A stretch of 64,000 bases of DNA from Anagrus nilaparvatae (lineage: Eukaryota; Arthropoda; Insecta; Hymenoptera; Mymaridae). Of this stretch, positions 12,256 through 24,662 are shown piece by piece. The translations under genes and the position numbers were made by a program. How positions within the stretch are numbered: position 1 is the stretch's first letter; each line of letters starts with the position of its first letter. The DNA lies in NCBI GenBank assembly GCA_022575985.1, contig JAKSXM010000014.1, positions 21,142,001 through 21,206,000 on the forward strand, written 5' to 3'. The notes below the pieces were generated by a model. It saw nothing but the letters and a program-made list of their open reading frames with translations. It was not told the origin of the DNA and ran no database searches.

Positions 12256-15200
12256 AAATTTTATATTTTTTTCATACATTTTTATTAAATTTTTATAATC
12301 AATTTTAATTAATTTGTCAAATTGAGATGTATCATTCTAAGGCTACCAAAATTATTATACCCTTGTAAAATTTCCTGCAGAATTCAATTTTTTTGTCAGA
12401 TTTTTATTTGGTCACGTAACTAAGCGGGAAATCAGCAAAATAACTAACAAGCCAAAATTGAGAAAATTGAAAAATTCATTAAAATCAGCATTACTCTCTT
12501 ATATCAAAAATTACCCTCTAGAAAATTTGATATATATATGAACTTTTGAAAAAATTTCACAAAAAAAAATTTTTTTTTTAGTGGGAAACCTTTCGGCTAT
12601 TTTCATTTAAAGTTGCCAAATTTGGGGCAGAAATTTGAATTTTCTCGCGAATAAGCACTGAATGGGGAAAAATTGACTAAAAATTCGAATTCCTCATCAA
12701 ATTTTACATCGAAAACCTTTTTTTTTTTATTTTTTAACGTTTTCCGGAGCTTTTTTACGGAACTTTCAAAAATGGTGGCTGAGGAGAGCAATTTTACCAA
12801 AAAACTTTAGAACAGCATAACTCTCTTAAAAATCCATAAAAAACCTTTAGATTTGGTGAATCATATAATTTTAAATAGTTTTTTCGAAAAAAAAAAATTT
12901 TTTATTTCTGAGACCTATATATTTATCCATGGAATTACCCTAAACATAAAGGCAATCGTCTAATAGGGGAATTGCTAGGGGACACTGGATCGTATAACAT
13001 AAGGGCTAACTTTATGAAATATTTATTAGTTTAACTTTTTATAAAATCTCTTAAATGTCAGTAATTTTTAATGAAAACTATTAATTTATAATAATGTATA
13101 GCAAGAAAAAAAATCTTGAAAAATTTTGTCATAGTTGAAATTTCTTTTTCTGGGTAATTTTCTTTAGTGAACTATAACATTTCAGCGTTATGAGAATAAA
13201 TTTTATTCTGAATTATTTGTTTATATCAAGTATATGTTTTCCCACAACCAAGAGTAAAAGCTCTTCATAAAATCAGACCACAGTCTTTATAGAAATAGTG
13301 TACCAAGCTCAATATTAGAATATTATATTATTATTTTTTTTTTTGAATTTGGCATAAAATAAGTAAAATCTTGATCGAATTTCTCCAACAAGAGTATCAC
13401 TATAATATAGGTTTTCTATTTAAATATATGTAAAAACAAGTTATAGAAATAGAGTATACACTAGCAGAGTATGTATTTCTCTGATTTTATCAAATTTATT
13501 TATAAACTGCAAAAGAGAAGTGACCTTATACGCTTTAAAGTATAATACCGTTTTTTTTTTCAAAAAAAAAATTATTAAAATTTATTAATGTTGAAGTATA
13601 ATACATAAAGAGAAGTTAAATTATTACACTTGTATAATAAATTTAACTTGATTTATTTAACTTTGAAGTCATACTCTTTATTAAAGCTTTTGTTATAGAT
13701 TTTTTAATACACGACCTCATTTTTATTTGGTATGATAAATACGTGTCGTATATTCAAATTGATTAAAAAAAAAAATTACTAATTTTTTTTAAACTCATTG
13801 AAATTGAAATCGAAGTTTCTTTTTTTTTTTTATATAAAATGAATGAATGAAATAAATTGAACAAAAAGACACAATGCACTTATTTTTTTCAAGAAAAAGT
13901 GTAACGAATCTTTTTTTCCTTTTGTCAGTTGATTTGAGAGAAATTTTTTTCAATTACAAACGCGTGACTAAACTCTTTATTATTATTATTTTTTTTTTCT
14001 TGTAATAAGTAGGTTTTACCTTTTTAATTACTATGTAATTAGATAATAAAAATATATCAGATTAAATATTATTATTATTATTCATTTTAGATTTTATTTC
14101 TTAAATAGAAAATCGTGATTTTAAAAATATGCATAAATAGAAATTATAAGTATTTAATGTTTGTTTTTTTGTATTTTAGAAATTGTCTTTAAAATAAAAT
14201 TAATATTAAAAAAAATTTAGATTTTAGAGAAATTATAATGAATTTAAATTGTTTTGAGATTGAAAAAAGCCAGTTCTTTATGTCAGATTTTTTGCTTACA
14301 AATTTAATATAATTTATATGGGGTAAATCGTATAATTTTTTTTTTTTTTTTTTTTTGGAACTTAAAAAAGAAAAACTTGTTAGCTAAAAAATTAAGCATT
14401 TTTATTTGATTTTTTTCTTATTTTAATTTGAACAGAACCTTGCAAAAGTTGAAAAATTATTTCTGTTAATGAATTTTCATGATTTAAATTTCATCAACGT
14501 TTGCTATAACCAGTTAACCATATTTGTTTTGTCAATTTTTTTTACCAAAAATAATTTTTTTAAGCATTTATTATGAAAAAAAGATTTACCAGGGGTGCAA
14601 TAAATAAGTAATTGTTTCTTAAAATTTCATATATTTTAAAGGATTGCTTGAACACGCATATAAAAAATTAGTAAATATAACCAAAATAACTATTTTGTTT
14701 ACTAAGTTCAGTATGATTAAAGTCACTATAAATTTTTAGTAAAATTTACTAAGAAAATTTGTTTATAAAACTAAAACCTGAATTTATTTAGTAAAATTTA
14801 CTAATTTTTTGGTTATATTTACCAATATTCATTAATTTGTGTTTACTAAATTCTTTGAGGTTAATTTTACTATTCTTTTTTTTGCGTGAAAAAATTAAGA
14901 TAAAATATTTTCAGTGCCAAAAGCAATGGATACTAAAAAGTGATATAATTGGTTCTTAAAATCAAATTGTATACGATTCACCCCATGCATAAGAGTACCC
15001 ATTGCTTATAAAATTTATAATTCGATTGGTATACATTAAATAAATAAATTACATGTACGAAAAAAACAAAAATTAAAGCTGAAATTTATGTCTTTATATC
15101 AGAAGAAATAAGAAATTTTCTTATTATAAAGTCTAAATAACATAGAATTTAACAATATATATATATATAAAATAAACCCTATAATCATGTTAAATATAAT

Positions 15201-15608
15201 GACGCCCAAAAAATTTATATTCGAAAAAAGGTTCAATGAACAGAAAAAATAATTTAAGCCATCATTATAATATATATCGATTATATAAGATTATATTTGC
15301 GATTCTTTACTCTACAATTATGCTCATAATATTTATGCGTACATTCAACTTTTACATTTTAAGATATTTATCAGACTAAATTTTTGGTTCATTATTTTTT
15401 TTAATATTACCTAAGGCTATATTATGTATTAAATTTTTTTTTACTAAAGTTAAACGACCTTGAAATTTCCAAAAAAAATTTTTGTTTTTGGATTATCTTA
15501 AGCTCTTTTTTTCTATTGTTTTAGCATACTTTAATAGAAAAATTATTGGATATACCTTAAATACTGTCATAAGATTCGTACAATTGCATATTGTTTCTTT
15601 CTTACGTA
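12256..15608. other. AT-rich intergenic stretch
   Basis: Apart from the small MITE at 14667-14826 nothing beyond A/T runs and short trinucleotide repeats. A short frame near 12.7 kb is in low-complexity sequence. Confidence 0.5.
14667..14826. repeat. Small MITE-like inverted repeat
   Basis: ATTAGTAAATATAACCAAA at left, TTTGGTTATATTTACCAAT at right, 160 bp in all. Internal AGTAAAATTTACTAA palindromes. No coding capacity. Confidence 0.5.
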
Positions 15609-15974
15609 CACTGTAAAAAGTAACTTTCTTAGATTCACAAAATAAATAGAATATTTTCAAAAAATTAGTAATTTTTCGAAAAAAATCGTAAATTTACTAA
15701 ATTGAATATATTAACTAAAAATTTGAGTATTTCCAATTTTTTTTTGTAAATTCACGTGAAAAATTGATAATTTACAATTTGTTTTCGAAAATTAACAAAA
15801 AATATTTGCTAATTTACAAATTTTTTCGTAAATTCACAAGAAAAAATCGGGAATTCTCGAATTTGTTGTTAATATACTAAGTTTAGTAAATTTAAGATTA
15901 TTTTCAAAAATTTACTAATTTTTCGAAAATATTCTATTTTTTTTGTGAATCTAAGAAAGTTACTTTTTACAGTG
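15609..15974. mobile_element. 366-bp MITE with TA target duplication
   Basis: Terminal inverted repeats of about 70 bp, starting CACTGTAAAAAGTAAC, flanked by TA on both sides as for Tc1/mariner-type insertions. A second copy, split by a foldback, is at 55207-58099. No coding capacity. Confidence 0.8.
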
Positions 15975-16983
15975 TACCTGATGTTTATTTTTTTTTATTA
16001 GCTTTGATAATAAAATTATTCTCTTTAATTAAGAATTTTTAATTTGTATTTAATATCTTACGTCTAATTATTTTAATCATTTCTGGCATTAAAAATTACA
16101 TAAACGAAGCGTATAATATTAGAAGATTATTGACACTGAAAATTCTAACTTTTTTTTACAAGACTCGAGAGTCTAGAATATCAACATTTCATGCAAATCG
16201 ATCTCTCTATAAGTCTCGACTGATGAACTTTACGACGTCATTTAAAAAAACCTTTTTTTTTATTTCCATTGACTTGTTGGAATGAGGAAAAACGAGAGAA
16301 AATAAAATATTTAGTTTTAAATAAATAACTTATTTGCGTGCTTATTTGAAATTATACAAAAAAAAGTATCTATTTTTGCCAAAGCTTATATTTCTCGTGT
16401 CAAGTTCATTTTCTTTAAAAAAAAGTAAATAATTTACAGGAAATCGTACTTACGATAACCATATGCTACTTGATCTAGGACATAAAGAAATTTTTTTTCT
16501 TTGCAATAAAAAAACAATTATTTATAATTACTAATTTTTATTTAGATTACTTTTCTTTTTATTTTCTTACCTTTTTTTTATTATTGCTTGACATACTTAG
16601 TTTTAAAAGTTACACTTTTGTTGTAAATTAAATAAATTTTATTTTACACTGAAATAAAATAAAAAATATGCCTTTTATTTTTTTTTCTTTTTTATTAAGC
16701 AATTTACAAAATTGATGTTAGTTAATTTATAAAACAGTTTATTCCTAGAATTATACAAATCATTTCTTTTAAAAATATTTTCAAAAAAATTAAATACGCA
16801 TAAAATTATATGAATTTCAAATGTTATTTTATTTTTTTTCTTTTTAAGATTACAATAAAAAATAAATAAATTTCATTTTCTTATCTGCTTATTTAACTTT
16901 GAATAATTTTTTTAAATAAATATTTTACTATTTTAAGTATTTATGTGTGCTCAAAATTAATTAAAAAATGATTTTTATTTCTT
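15975..16983. other. Downstream region of transporter A
   Basis: AT-rich 3' flank. On the minus strand AATAAA occurs only a few bases after the stop codon (16974-16979), and others follow; the true poly(A) site cannot be fixed. Confidence 0.4.
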
Positions 16984-18699
16984 TTAATTTCTTGTCATGG
17001 TTTCTTGAATTTGTTGCAACGACTTGCCTTTAGTTTCTGGTAAAACAAATAATGAAATAAATATCAAAATAATTGGAGCCAGAGCATGCAAATAAATAAC
17101 ATAGGCCTCTTCAATCCAATCAATTGCTGAAACGTATATTTTACTCATTAAAAATCCAAATAAGCCATCGATTATACAAACAATGCATGAAACAGTAAAC
17201 TTAATACTTGATGGAAATGCTTCACTTAAAAATATGCCAGGAATTGGAAGAACGCCGATATGCAGAGATCCGACGTATACAAATGCGGAAAAAATTAGCA
17301 GCCATTGATAGTTAAGACCTTTATTAATTAACATAAAATGAGTTCCTAGTCCAATAACTCCAATCAGCACGCCAGTACTTGAAAGCAAAAGTAACATTCT
17401 TCTTCCTATTCTATCAACATTATTAATTGATAAAATCATTATCACTGTAGTCAATATATAGATGCACGTATATGTTGTACTAAGATCAAACAAATACAAT
17501 TTTCCTCTATGAAGAATTAGCTTCAAATAAATAAAAATTGAATTCACTCCACATAATTGTTCCATTATAAATAAAATATTTGTTAAAAGAAACATCTTCA
17601 TCATACATCGACTAGACAAAGTTTGTAAAATGTTTTTAAAGGATTCTTCTTTTGATTTTTCCACGTAAATAGTAATTGACTCCAATTCAGTATCAACATT
17701 ATCGTATCCATTGTACCATTTTAATGACTTCTTTGCAGCTTCTAATTTTTCTTTTTTGATCAAATAATATGCAGAATCAGGACATGAATAAAACACAAGC
17801 AATGTCATGATACAAGGTACGAAAAACCATAAGCTAAATACAAACGGTGAAGCAAATGATCCTAAATATCCAGTCAAAGAACCTCCTATCGCGATTCCAC
17901 TAAATGCAAAAGAAATTATAGTTCCCCGGAGTGCAGGAATTGCAACTTCAGCAACGAACATTGGTACAACAATAAAACTCACGCCAATACCTATTCCTCC
18001 AACAATTCTGAATAGATAGAGCCATTCTATTGAATTTGCAACCGAGAAAATAACCCAACTCAAAGTGTCCAAAAAAATATTGAAAAGAACTGCTTTTTTG
18101 CTGCCAAAAATTTGAGCTACTAATGACCCCAAAATAGTACCTATTATCAATCCTAAATATAAAATTGATGCAACCCATGAGCTTTCGTTTGATGATATTT
18201 TAAATTGAAGTTCGATTGATAAGTATCGGGTAAGAAAAGGTGATATCCAGCCAAAATGGGCACCCACTTGAATAAACAGGAATAAGGCTGAAATAAAATT
18301 TAGTACTGTAAAATAAAAATTATAAGTGTAGTAATTTATGTTTTTACTTTTTTATGTTAAGCAGATGAAAATATCTATGAAAAAGTCCAATTTACCATTC
18401 TCCCCCTTCCCCTTTCATATACATATATGTTTATTTATATTTTTTAAAATTATTTTTACGTTTATTTAAAATTATCAATTCTAAATATTAAAAAAAAAAC
18501 AATTATATTCCGGTTTCATTTTATGATTAAATTCTTTCCTTGAAAATTGTGTATGTAACAAATGAAAATATTTTAGTTATACAAACATGTGTCACCATAA
18601 CGTAAAAGTCTTAATAAACATAAAAATACCTCCGAAACCAATAATCCATTGTGATCTATATTTCTTAGCAAACAATTTTTGGATATGTAATAACGACAT
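16984..18699 (-). CDS. Sugar transporter A (MFS, SLC2/Tret1-like), two exons
   Basis: Predicted 12-span plasma-membrane carrier of the MFS sugar porter family. Exon 1 is 18630-18699 (ATG at 18699; 23 codons plus one base, donor GGTATTT); exon 2 is 16984-18287 (acceptor ATTTCAG, ending MTRN and TAA). The model gives 457 residues, normal for the family. Motifs seen: HFGWISP after TM1, RIVGGIGIG (117-125), PALRGT (141-146), PDSAYYL in place of PESPxxL (193-199), EQLCGVN in TM7 (266-272), DRIGRR (315-320), LPIPG in TM10 (370-374), PETKG (440-444). The Q-to-G spacing in TM1 matches Tret1-type proteins only with the downstream acceptor; an acceptor 18 bp upstream (exon from 18305) is also in frame and adds six residues. 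It is the most diverged of the three tandem copies. Substrate (trehalose, glucose or other) is not shown by the sequence. No intact TM10 Trp and no QQ pair are present. Confidence 0.92.
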
Positions 18700-19795
18700 T
18701 TTCTATCGAAGTATAATGTACAATCTGATTTATATACAAATGTTATAAAACTAAATTCTCTTAATCTATTATAAAATAGATGATTTTTAACATTTAAACT
18801 AAATAAAAGAAAAAACAATGGTTCCTCTTTGAGGAACCAAAAAATTATTATCAATATGTTTACTTATATTTAATTTAAATGTTACTAACAATAAATGTAT
18901 ATTATAAGCTGCTAATTGTAAAAAAAATTCTCTATATTTTAATACTGTGAGTGAAAAAACTTATAACTGGTTCTTGTGTTAACACAACCAACAAGCATGG
19001 GACATGTTCACTGTTAAAATTTTTACTTACTGTTATAAACTTATAGTCCCTATTATTAAGTCCTAGAACTGAAATTATAATTAGGTCCGAAATCCACATT
19101 ATTCTAAATCCATTTGACTCTCTACCCTGAAAACCTCAATTTTTCACCCTCACTCCTAAAATTTGGGGCCTTTTGCAAGTATGTCTCCCTGGGAAAACGT
19201 CGTATGTTAAAAATTTGCTGCTTCTTATTTCTAAATATTTCTAGTTTATCTGAGCTTCAGTTTCATAAGAATTCAAATATTTGTTGACACAATTTCAAAT
19301 TGGTTTGAAGCTTTCATATTTTAGAAATCTTATTTGATGAAATCTTTTCATCCGGAGCCTTGAATGGGACTTAGAACAATTTCTATTTAAGGACTTTTGG
19401 GAACAGAATAACCTGGTTTGAAGGATTATTATGATCTTACAAGGTATTTTAGGATGCTATAATGTTTTTAACAGATAAGTAAACTTAAACATGTTCCATG
19501 CAAGTTCTTTGCTTCATCCAAAAATTCCGTCAGTAACAAAGCCCACACAAGAAACCATAAATTTCATATTTTACGGACTGAAATAAATTTTTATGTAATG
19601 CATTTAAGAAATAAATTTTTTTAATCCTCTCGTTGCGTTAAAATTCAAAACGTACACTGTGTGACTGTCCAAATGAGAGGATTAAAAACAGTTTTGTAAC
19701 ATTAAATAATAAAATCATGGTCAAAGTAAAAATAATATTTTATTGACCAGAATTGGACCTGAACTTAAATTTTTATTGTGTCAAATTATTTAATA
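18700..19795. other. Upstream region of transporter A
   Basis: No similarity to the B/C upstream region beyond TATAATGTACA near 18712. A hairpin GGTTCCTCTTTGAGGAACC is at 18821-18839. A minus-strand frame (18573-18854) covers the first exon out of register and is not coding. Confidence 0.4.
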
Positions 19796-20010
19796 ATATA
19801 TTACGACCCATGGCCAAAAAAATAAAGAATGGCCCAAATCACACGTAAATTACCTTCTGAGGCGAAGCCGAGGATGGTAAACTGCGATTTGGGGCATTCT
19901 TTTTTTATGGCTCAGGGTCGTATACGATTTTTCTGCATCAGTGGTGAGAAAACACGTCTTTGCCGGACGCGCAGCGGCCGGGAAATACGTGCTTTCTGGC
20001 CGCTGACCAG
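19796..20010. repeat. Dispersed hairpin repeat, copy 2
   Basis: Most diverged of the three copies, upstream of transporter A. Stem GAATGGCCCAAATCACACG with TTTGGGGCATTC, loop with GAGGCGAAGCCGAGG; the second hairpin is altered (GGACGCGCAGCGGCCGGG). Confidence 0.8.
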
Positions 20011-20624
20011 AAAAATAAATAAAACAATACAAATTATTTTGATATGTAACAATTTTTTTATTTCACAATATTTTACCAACAAGCCCGTTGGCTTCTTCAG
20101 ATGATCTGAATACAAAAATTATATAATTTTTTTCTTAATTATTAATGAACATTCACTTTTTTGAACAATATGATAATTTTTTTATATGACACTGGGTGCT
20201 GTCGACGTGTAAAATAGAAAAATTATTTGTGTCAAGTACGCTGATTATGTTTTATGAATTTTACGTAGTATTAATTGATAACTTATATTACAGCCTAACT
20301 TAAAAGCACTTATATCAAAGAATATATGAGTGGCCATAATAATCTTATGGCTAAATGAGGAGTAGAGGTCATGTAGATTATCAAGAAAATCAGAAGCAGC
20401 ACTGAAGTGTATTTTGGGAGGCCTATAAACAAGGCAAATAAGTATGGATGTTATTGCAAACTTTACATATAAGATACTTAGGCTTAAATAGTTAACTCTA
20501 AAAAAATTCCAAAAATATGAAATTAAGAACTCTTCCTTTAGTGAACAATCTTGTCTAAGTATGCTATATTAATTGATCTTTATATGATCATATCGCCTGC
20601 CACTTCCATTATATTATAAGAAGA

Positions 20625-20815
20625 TTAACAATGAAATTCTGTCGAAATTGGTTAACATGCCGTTTGAGGAAAAAACAGCCTTTAATGTTCCTTTTGTAGT
20701 GTTTTCGTCTAGAAATTTGGAATAATTATTTTTTGCAAGTATAGTTGCAGTGACTATGTTTTTAGTATTTGTCGCTGTGGTGTTAGTAACAGCTGCTTTG
20801 ATAATATAAAGGGAA
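20625..20815 (-). other. Open reading segment of about 60 codons, unrecognised
   Basis: On the minus strand just downstream of gene B one frame stays open for about 60 codons up to a TAA (includes IIKAAVTNTTATNTKNIV and ATILAKNNYSKFLDENTTKG). There is no ATG. Part recurs at 26490-26520 with TIKAALTNTTATNT. It is more protein-like than the surroundings, but I do not recognise it. It could be a gene fragment or part of a repeat. Confidence 0.25.
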
Positions 20816-20967
20816 AAAAATCTTTTTCAAATGATCCTGACCTTGTATGGTCATCGTTTCATATTGATACATTTGATGACCCCTCGATTTTCAGATTCAT
20901 CAAAAATTGAAAAATTGAAAAAAATGATTTGGTTAATAATTCCTTACTCTATAATAGATTTAATATT

Positions 20968-23393
20968 TTAGCTATTTGGATTTTTCATGTCTTCTTGAAT
21001 TTGTTGTAACGATTTACCTTTGGTTTCTGGTAAAATAAATAATGAAATAAATATCAAAATCAGTGGTGCCAAGGCATGTAAATATATAACATTTGATTCT
21101 CCGATCCTATCGACTGCAGAATGATATGTTTTACTCATAATGAATCCAAAAAGACCATCGGTAATACAGCAAATACATGAAACCATAAATTTTATGTTTG
21201 ATGGAAATGCTTCACTTAAAAACACACCAGAAATTGGTACAATACCGACGTTTAAGGATCCACTAAATACAAATTCCGAAGCGATTAGTAGCCATTGGTA
21301 ATTAAGACCTTTGTTAATTAACATAAAATGAGTTCCTAGTCCAATAATTCCAATCAGCACGACAATACTTGAAAGCAAAAGTAACATTCTTCTTCCTATT
21401 CTATCAACATTATTAATTGATAAAATTGTTGCCATCATTGTAAAAGCATATATCCACGTGTTGGTCAATGAAAGATCGAACAAATATAATTTTCCTCTAA
21501 GAAGTATCAGTTTTAAATAAATATAAATTGAATTCACTCCACAAAATTGTTTCATAATAAATAAAATATTTGTCAAAAGAAACATCTTCATCATACATCG
21601 ACTAGACAAAGTTTGTAAAATGTTTTTAAAGGATTCTCCTTTTGATTTTTTTACGTAATTTATAATTGAATCCAATTCAGTGTCAACATTTTTGTATCCA
21701 TTGTACCATATCAATGACATCTTTGCAGCTTCTAATTTTTCTTTTTTGACCAAATAATATGCAGAATCAGGACATGAATAAAATATAAGCAATTTTATGA
21801 TACAAGGCACAAAAAACCATAGGCTAAATATAAATGGTGACTCAAATGATGCTAAGTAGCTGGCACAGGTCATTCCTATCGGAATGCCACAAAATGAAGA
21901 AGAAATTATAGTTCCTCGGAGTCCAGGAATGGCAACTTCACCAACGTACATTGGTACTGCATTAAAAGCAATACCCGTCCCCAGCCCTGCAACAATTCTG
22001 AAAAGGTATAGCCACTGGACGGAGGTTGCAATTGAGAAGAAAATCCAACTAAAGGCTTGTAGAAAAGCAGTTAAGAAAACTGCGTTTTTGCTTCCTAATA
22101 CTTGAGATACTAATGACCCCAAAATAGCACCTATTATCCAGCCTAAATAAAAAATTGACGTAACCCATGAGCTTTCAGTCGATGATATTTGGAATTTAAG
22201 CTCTGTGGTAGAATATCGGATAAGAAAAGATGATATCCAGCCAAAATGTGCTCCTACTTGAATAAATTGGAATAAGGCTGAAATAAAATTTAAACTGAAA
22301 ATTAATTTGTGACAAGTAAATCAAATTACAATTTAAAAAGTAAAAAAATATCATTAACTGTGTTTTATATTCTTTAAGTACCCTTTTTTTCTAAGTATTT
22401 AAGTAGCATATTATTGATTAATTAAAATAGTTTATTTATGATAAGCGTGCTGATTTAATTCTGTGAAGTATTAATTGACAAATTGTAGTTATTATTATCG
22501 TTTGATACTTAAGGCATACAAAATACTTTATATTAATTGTAGATTTTTATTGATAATGAATTTTTGTTAAAACTTAATGGTTTTTTCGGTAAATTGATAA
22601 AGTTTTAGCGTGTTTTACAAAGTGGTTAAAATATTTGTTGATATGAGAGCTGTAACTATTATGTCGTTCAAGCTGGTATAGCTCTAACAAATAACCTGAT
22701 GCTTGATAAAAGTTAAATACATTAAAAACAATAAAGTGAAAAAAAATTCATAAAAAATTATCTCTTTAGAGCTGGTATTGCTACTCAAGGTCGATAATTC
22801 ATACTCTTAACTTAATTAATACTCCAAAACGCTTACTCAAAATCATAAAAAAATGTTTTTGAAAATAATTTTTCATCTTGGAAACGCCTGATATAATCAT
22901 CAGTGAGGCTCAAGTGTTTCCTGCCTTATACATTGTTATTTTAAGAAATGCAATTTAAAAATTGCAATTTCGGCTGCAATTTAAAAATTGGTTATTTTAG
23001 GACTCAAATTGGTTTGCAGAGCTATAATAACAGGGCTTATACAATTCGCAAAAAAAATGAGACCAACCAGAATTGTTTTAGTTAAATGCAAGTTAGTAGC
23101 TTTAGTAAAAATTACCAAAAAAAACCTATCTTATAATATTGAGAAATTGCGTTAATAGGCCCCGAAGACCCATTGGCATGTACGGAGGGTAGTCGGCAAG
23201 TTTTTTTCAACATAATAAACTGATCCACAACAATTTGGTATGATTTTGTATTCCAAATGTATTGAACTCCCTGTGTAAGTTAGTGTTGATGTAAATAATG
23301 GTGATTTTATAGAATATAAATCTTACCTGCAAAACCAAGAATCCATTGCGAATGAAATTTTTTGTCAAATATTTTTTGAATATTTAAAAACAT
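20968..23393 (-). CDS. Sugar transporter B (MFS, SLC2/Tret1-like), two exons
   Basis: Second member of the minus-strand array. Exon 1 is 23327-23393 (ATG at 23393, 22 codons plus one base, donor GCAG/GTAAG); exon 2 is 20968-22277 (acceptor ATTTCAG). The junction codon is completed in frame, giving 458 residues. The sequence before the first in-frame TTG/ATG of exon 2 is clearly coding (GAHFGW, SSTESSWV), so the protein does not start inside exon 2. Motifs: RIVAGLGTG, PGLRGT, PDSAYYL, KQFCGVN in TM7 (265-271), DRIGRR (314-319), VPISG in TM10, PETKG near the C-terminus. It is much closer to C than to A. The intron is about 1.05 kb and holds a roughly 650-bp insertion absent from gene C. Compared with C, the reading frame ends nine residues early because an AAA codon has become TAA. 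All family motifs are before that stop, so the gene is probably functional. Confidence 0.92.
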
Positions 23394-23750
23394 AATTTTA
23401 TAGAAAAATAAATTAAGACTTTGTATTTTCGTCGCTTTATCATTAATAAATGAATTTCATAATTTGTAAAATAATGTATACATTATAAAGATAAATGGAT
23501 TTATTTATTTATCATCCTCAAGTGCAATGTAAATAAATTATATATTTACTATTGAGTTATATATTTATAATTGTAAAAGATTTAAAAAAATGCAAAAGTA
23601 ATAACAGTTCATTTAACTTAATTTTATTATAAGCATTATAAGCACAATAGATTAGATTAGTTTTAAAATTATAAAATATTTTTTTTAATGTGGTTTTCTT
23701 AAAACAGAATTTTTTTTTATTAAACAAAGTAACAAATGGGAATATCTCTA
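23394..23750 (-). promoter_or_regulatory. Upstream region of transporter B, shared with C
   Basis: This stretch matches 29142-29490 upstream of gene C over most of its length. It includes a perfect 14-bp palindrome, TAATGTATACATTA, at 23472-23485, lying 79 bp above the start codon in both genes (29220-29233 in C). Conservation in otherwise fast-changing AT-rich DNA, and equal spacing, make it a plausible proximal control region. No clear TATA box could be fixed. Confidence 0.4.
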
Positions 23751-23794
23751 TATATTATAAAGTTATAACCGCTGCCGCCGCTGTCGAATGACAC

Positions 23795-24099
23795 CTTTGG
23801 GCCAATATGACACTTTTGGGCCAATCTGACACTTTTGGGTCAATGTGGTACTTCTGGGCCAATCTGACACTTTTGGGCCAATGCGGTACTTTTGGGCCAA
23901 TATGGTATTTTTGGGCCAATATGGTACTTTTGGGCCAATATGTAATTTTTGGGCCAATCTGATACTTTTGGGCCAATCTGACACTTTTGGGTCAATGTGG
24001 TACTTCTGGGCCAATCTGACACTTTTGGGCCAGTACGGTACTTTTGGGCCAATGTGGTACTTTTGGGCCAATGTGGTACTTTTGGGCCAATATGGTATA
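23795..24099. repeat. 19-bp minisatellite, about 16 units
   Basis: Unit close to TTTTGGGCCAATRTGGTAC, 19 bp, repeated about 16 times. Variants (TCTGAC, GTCAATGTGG, CTTCTGGG) recur in the same order 152 bp apart, i.e. an eight-unit higher-order repeat. Open frames across it in several registers are by-products of the repeat. It is flanked on both sides by TTATAAAGTTATA. Confidence 0.9.
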
Positions 24100-24270
24100 T
24101 CTGAATATAATGTTAACATTGTCTAAACTGCAATTCTATATTTAACCAATTATTATAAAGTTATATTACGATGCTAAATCTACAACCACTGTCACGAAAA
24201 TCAAGTGATTCAAAAATAAAAAGGTACATCTTGCAGGTAAATAAAAATATACTATCACAATACTTCAATC

Positions 24271-24319
24271 ACTCTGCGGGGGTTGTCGCGCGAAGCGCGC
24301 AGGGGGCGGAGCCCCCTAG
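24271..24319 (+). mobile_element. Helitron-like 3' terminus
   Basis: Two GC hairpins in tandem, GCGCGCGAAGCGCGC-type then GGGGGCGGAGCCCCC, run straight into CTAG followed by T. Helitrons end in a hairpin then CTRR and insert between A and T. No Rep/helicase gene and no clear 5' TC end were identified, so at most this is a non-autonomous copy. The minisatellite just upstream may be its internal part. Confidence 0.4.
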
Positions 24320-24662
24320 TATATATCTATAGGTCTGTTTTTTTTTCCCCAATAAAGTTAACCTGGAGCAAAACTGGGGTAAAACTAAACAGAACGCGCG
24401 TTCTTTTTCATGGCGGTAATTCAATAAGCAAAACGTTTTTTTGGGATAAAATTCTTTTACTAAAAATTAAATGTCAAAACATGTTTAATATAGCTTTTTA
24501 TCGATAGCAGTAAAAAATCTATTATTTAAAATAAATAAAATTAATAAAAATTTAAATAAAATACAATCTAACCTACAAAATGTTTGAAATGAGCGCGCAT
24601 TTTTTTTCTCTGTTTAACTCCAGTTCTACTTTTTCGGGAAAAAAAGAACAGACCTTATATAT
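24320..24662. mobile_element. Foldback element 4, small
   Basis: Inverted arms near 24331-24405 and 24588-24655: AGGTCTGTTTTTTTTTCCCC at left, GGGAAAAAAAGAACAGACC at right, with an inner CTGG...GTAAAACTAAACAG / CTGTTTAACTCCAG pairing. It directly follows the Helitron-like end at 24319. Confidence 0.55.

Noticed and set aside
12636..12665. Further TTTCTCGCGAATAAGC box
   Set aside because: No TATA box at the 11-bp spacing that defines the seven accepted units.
23755..24126. Several overlapping frames encoding Tyr/Trp/Pro/Lys repeats
   Set aside because: They are by-products of the 19-bp minisatellite, which reads open in several registers on both strands.
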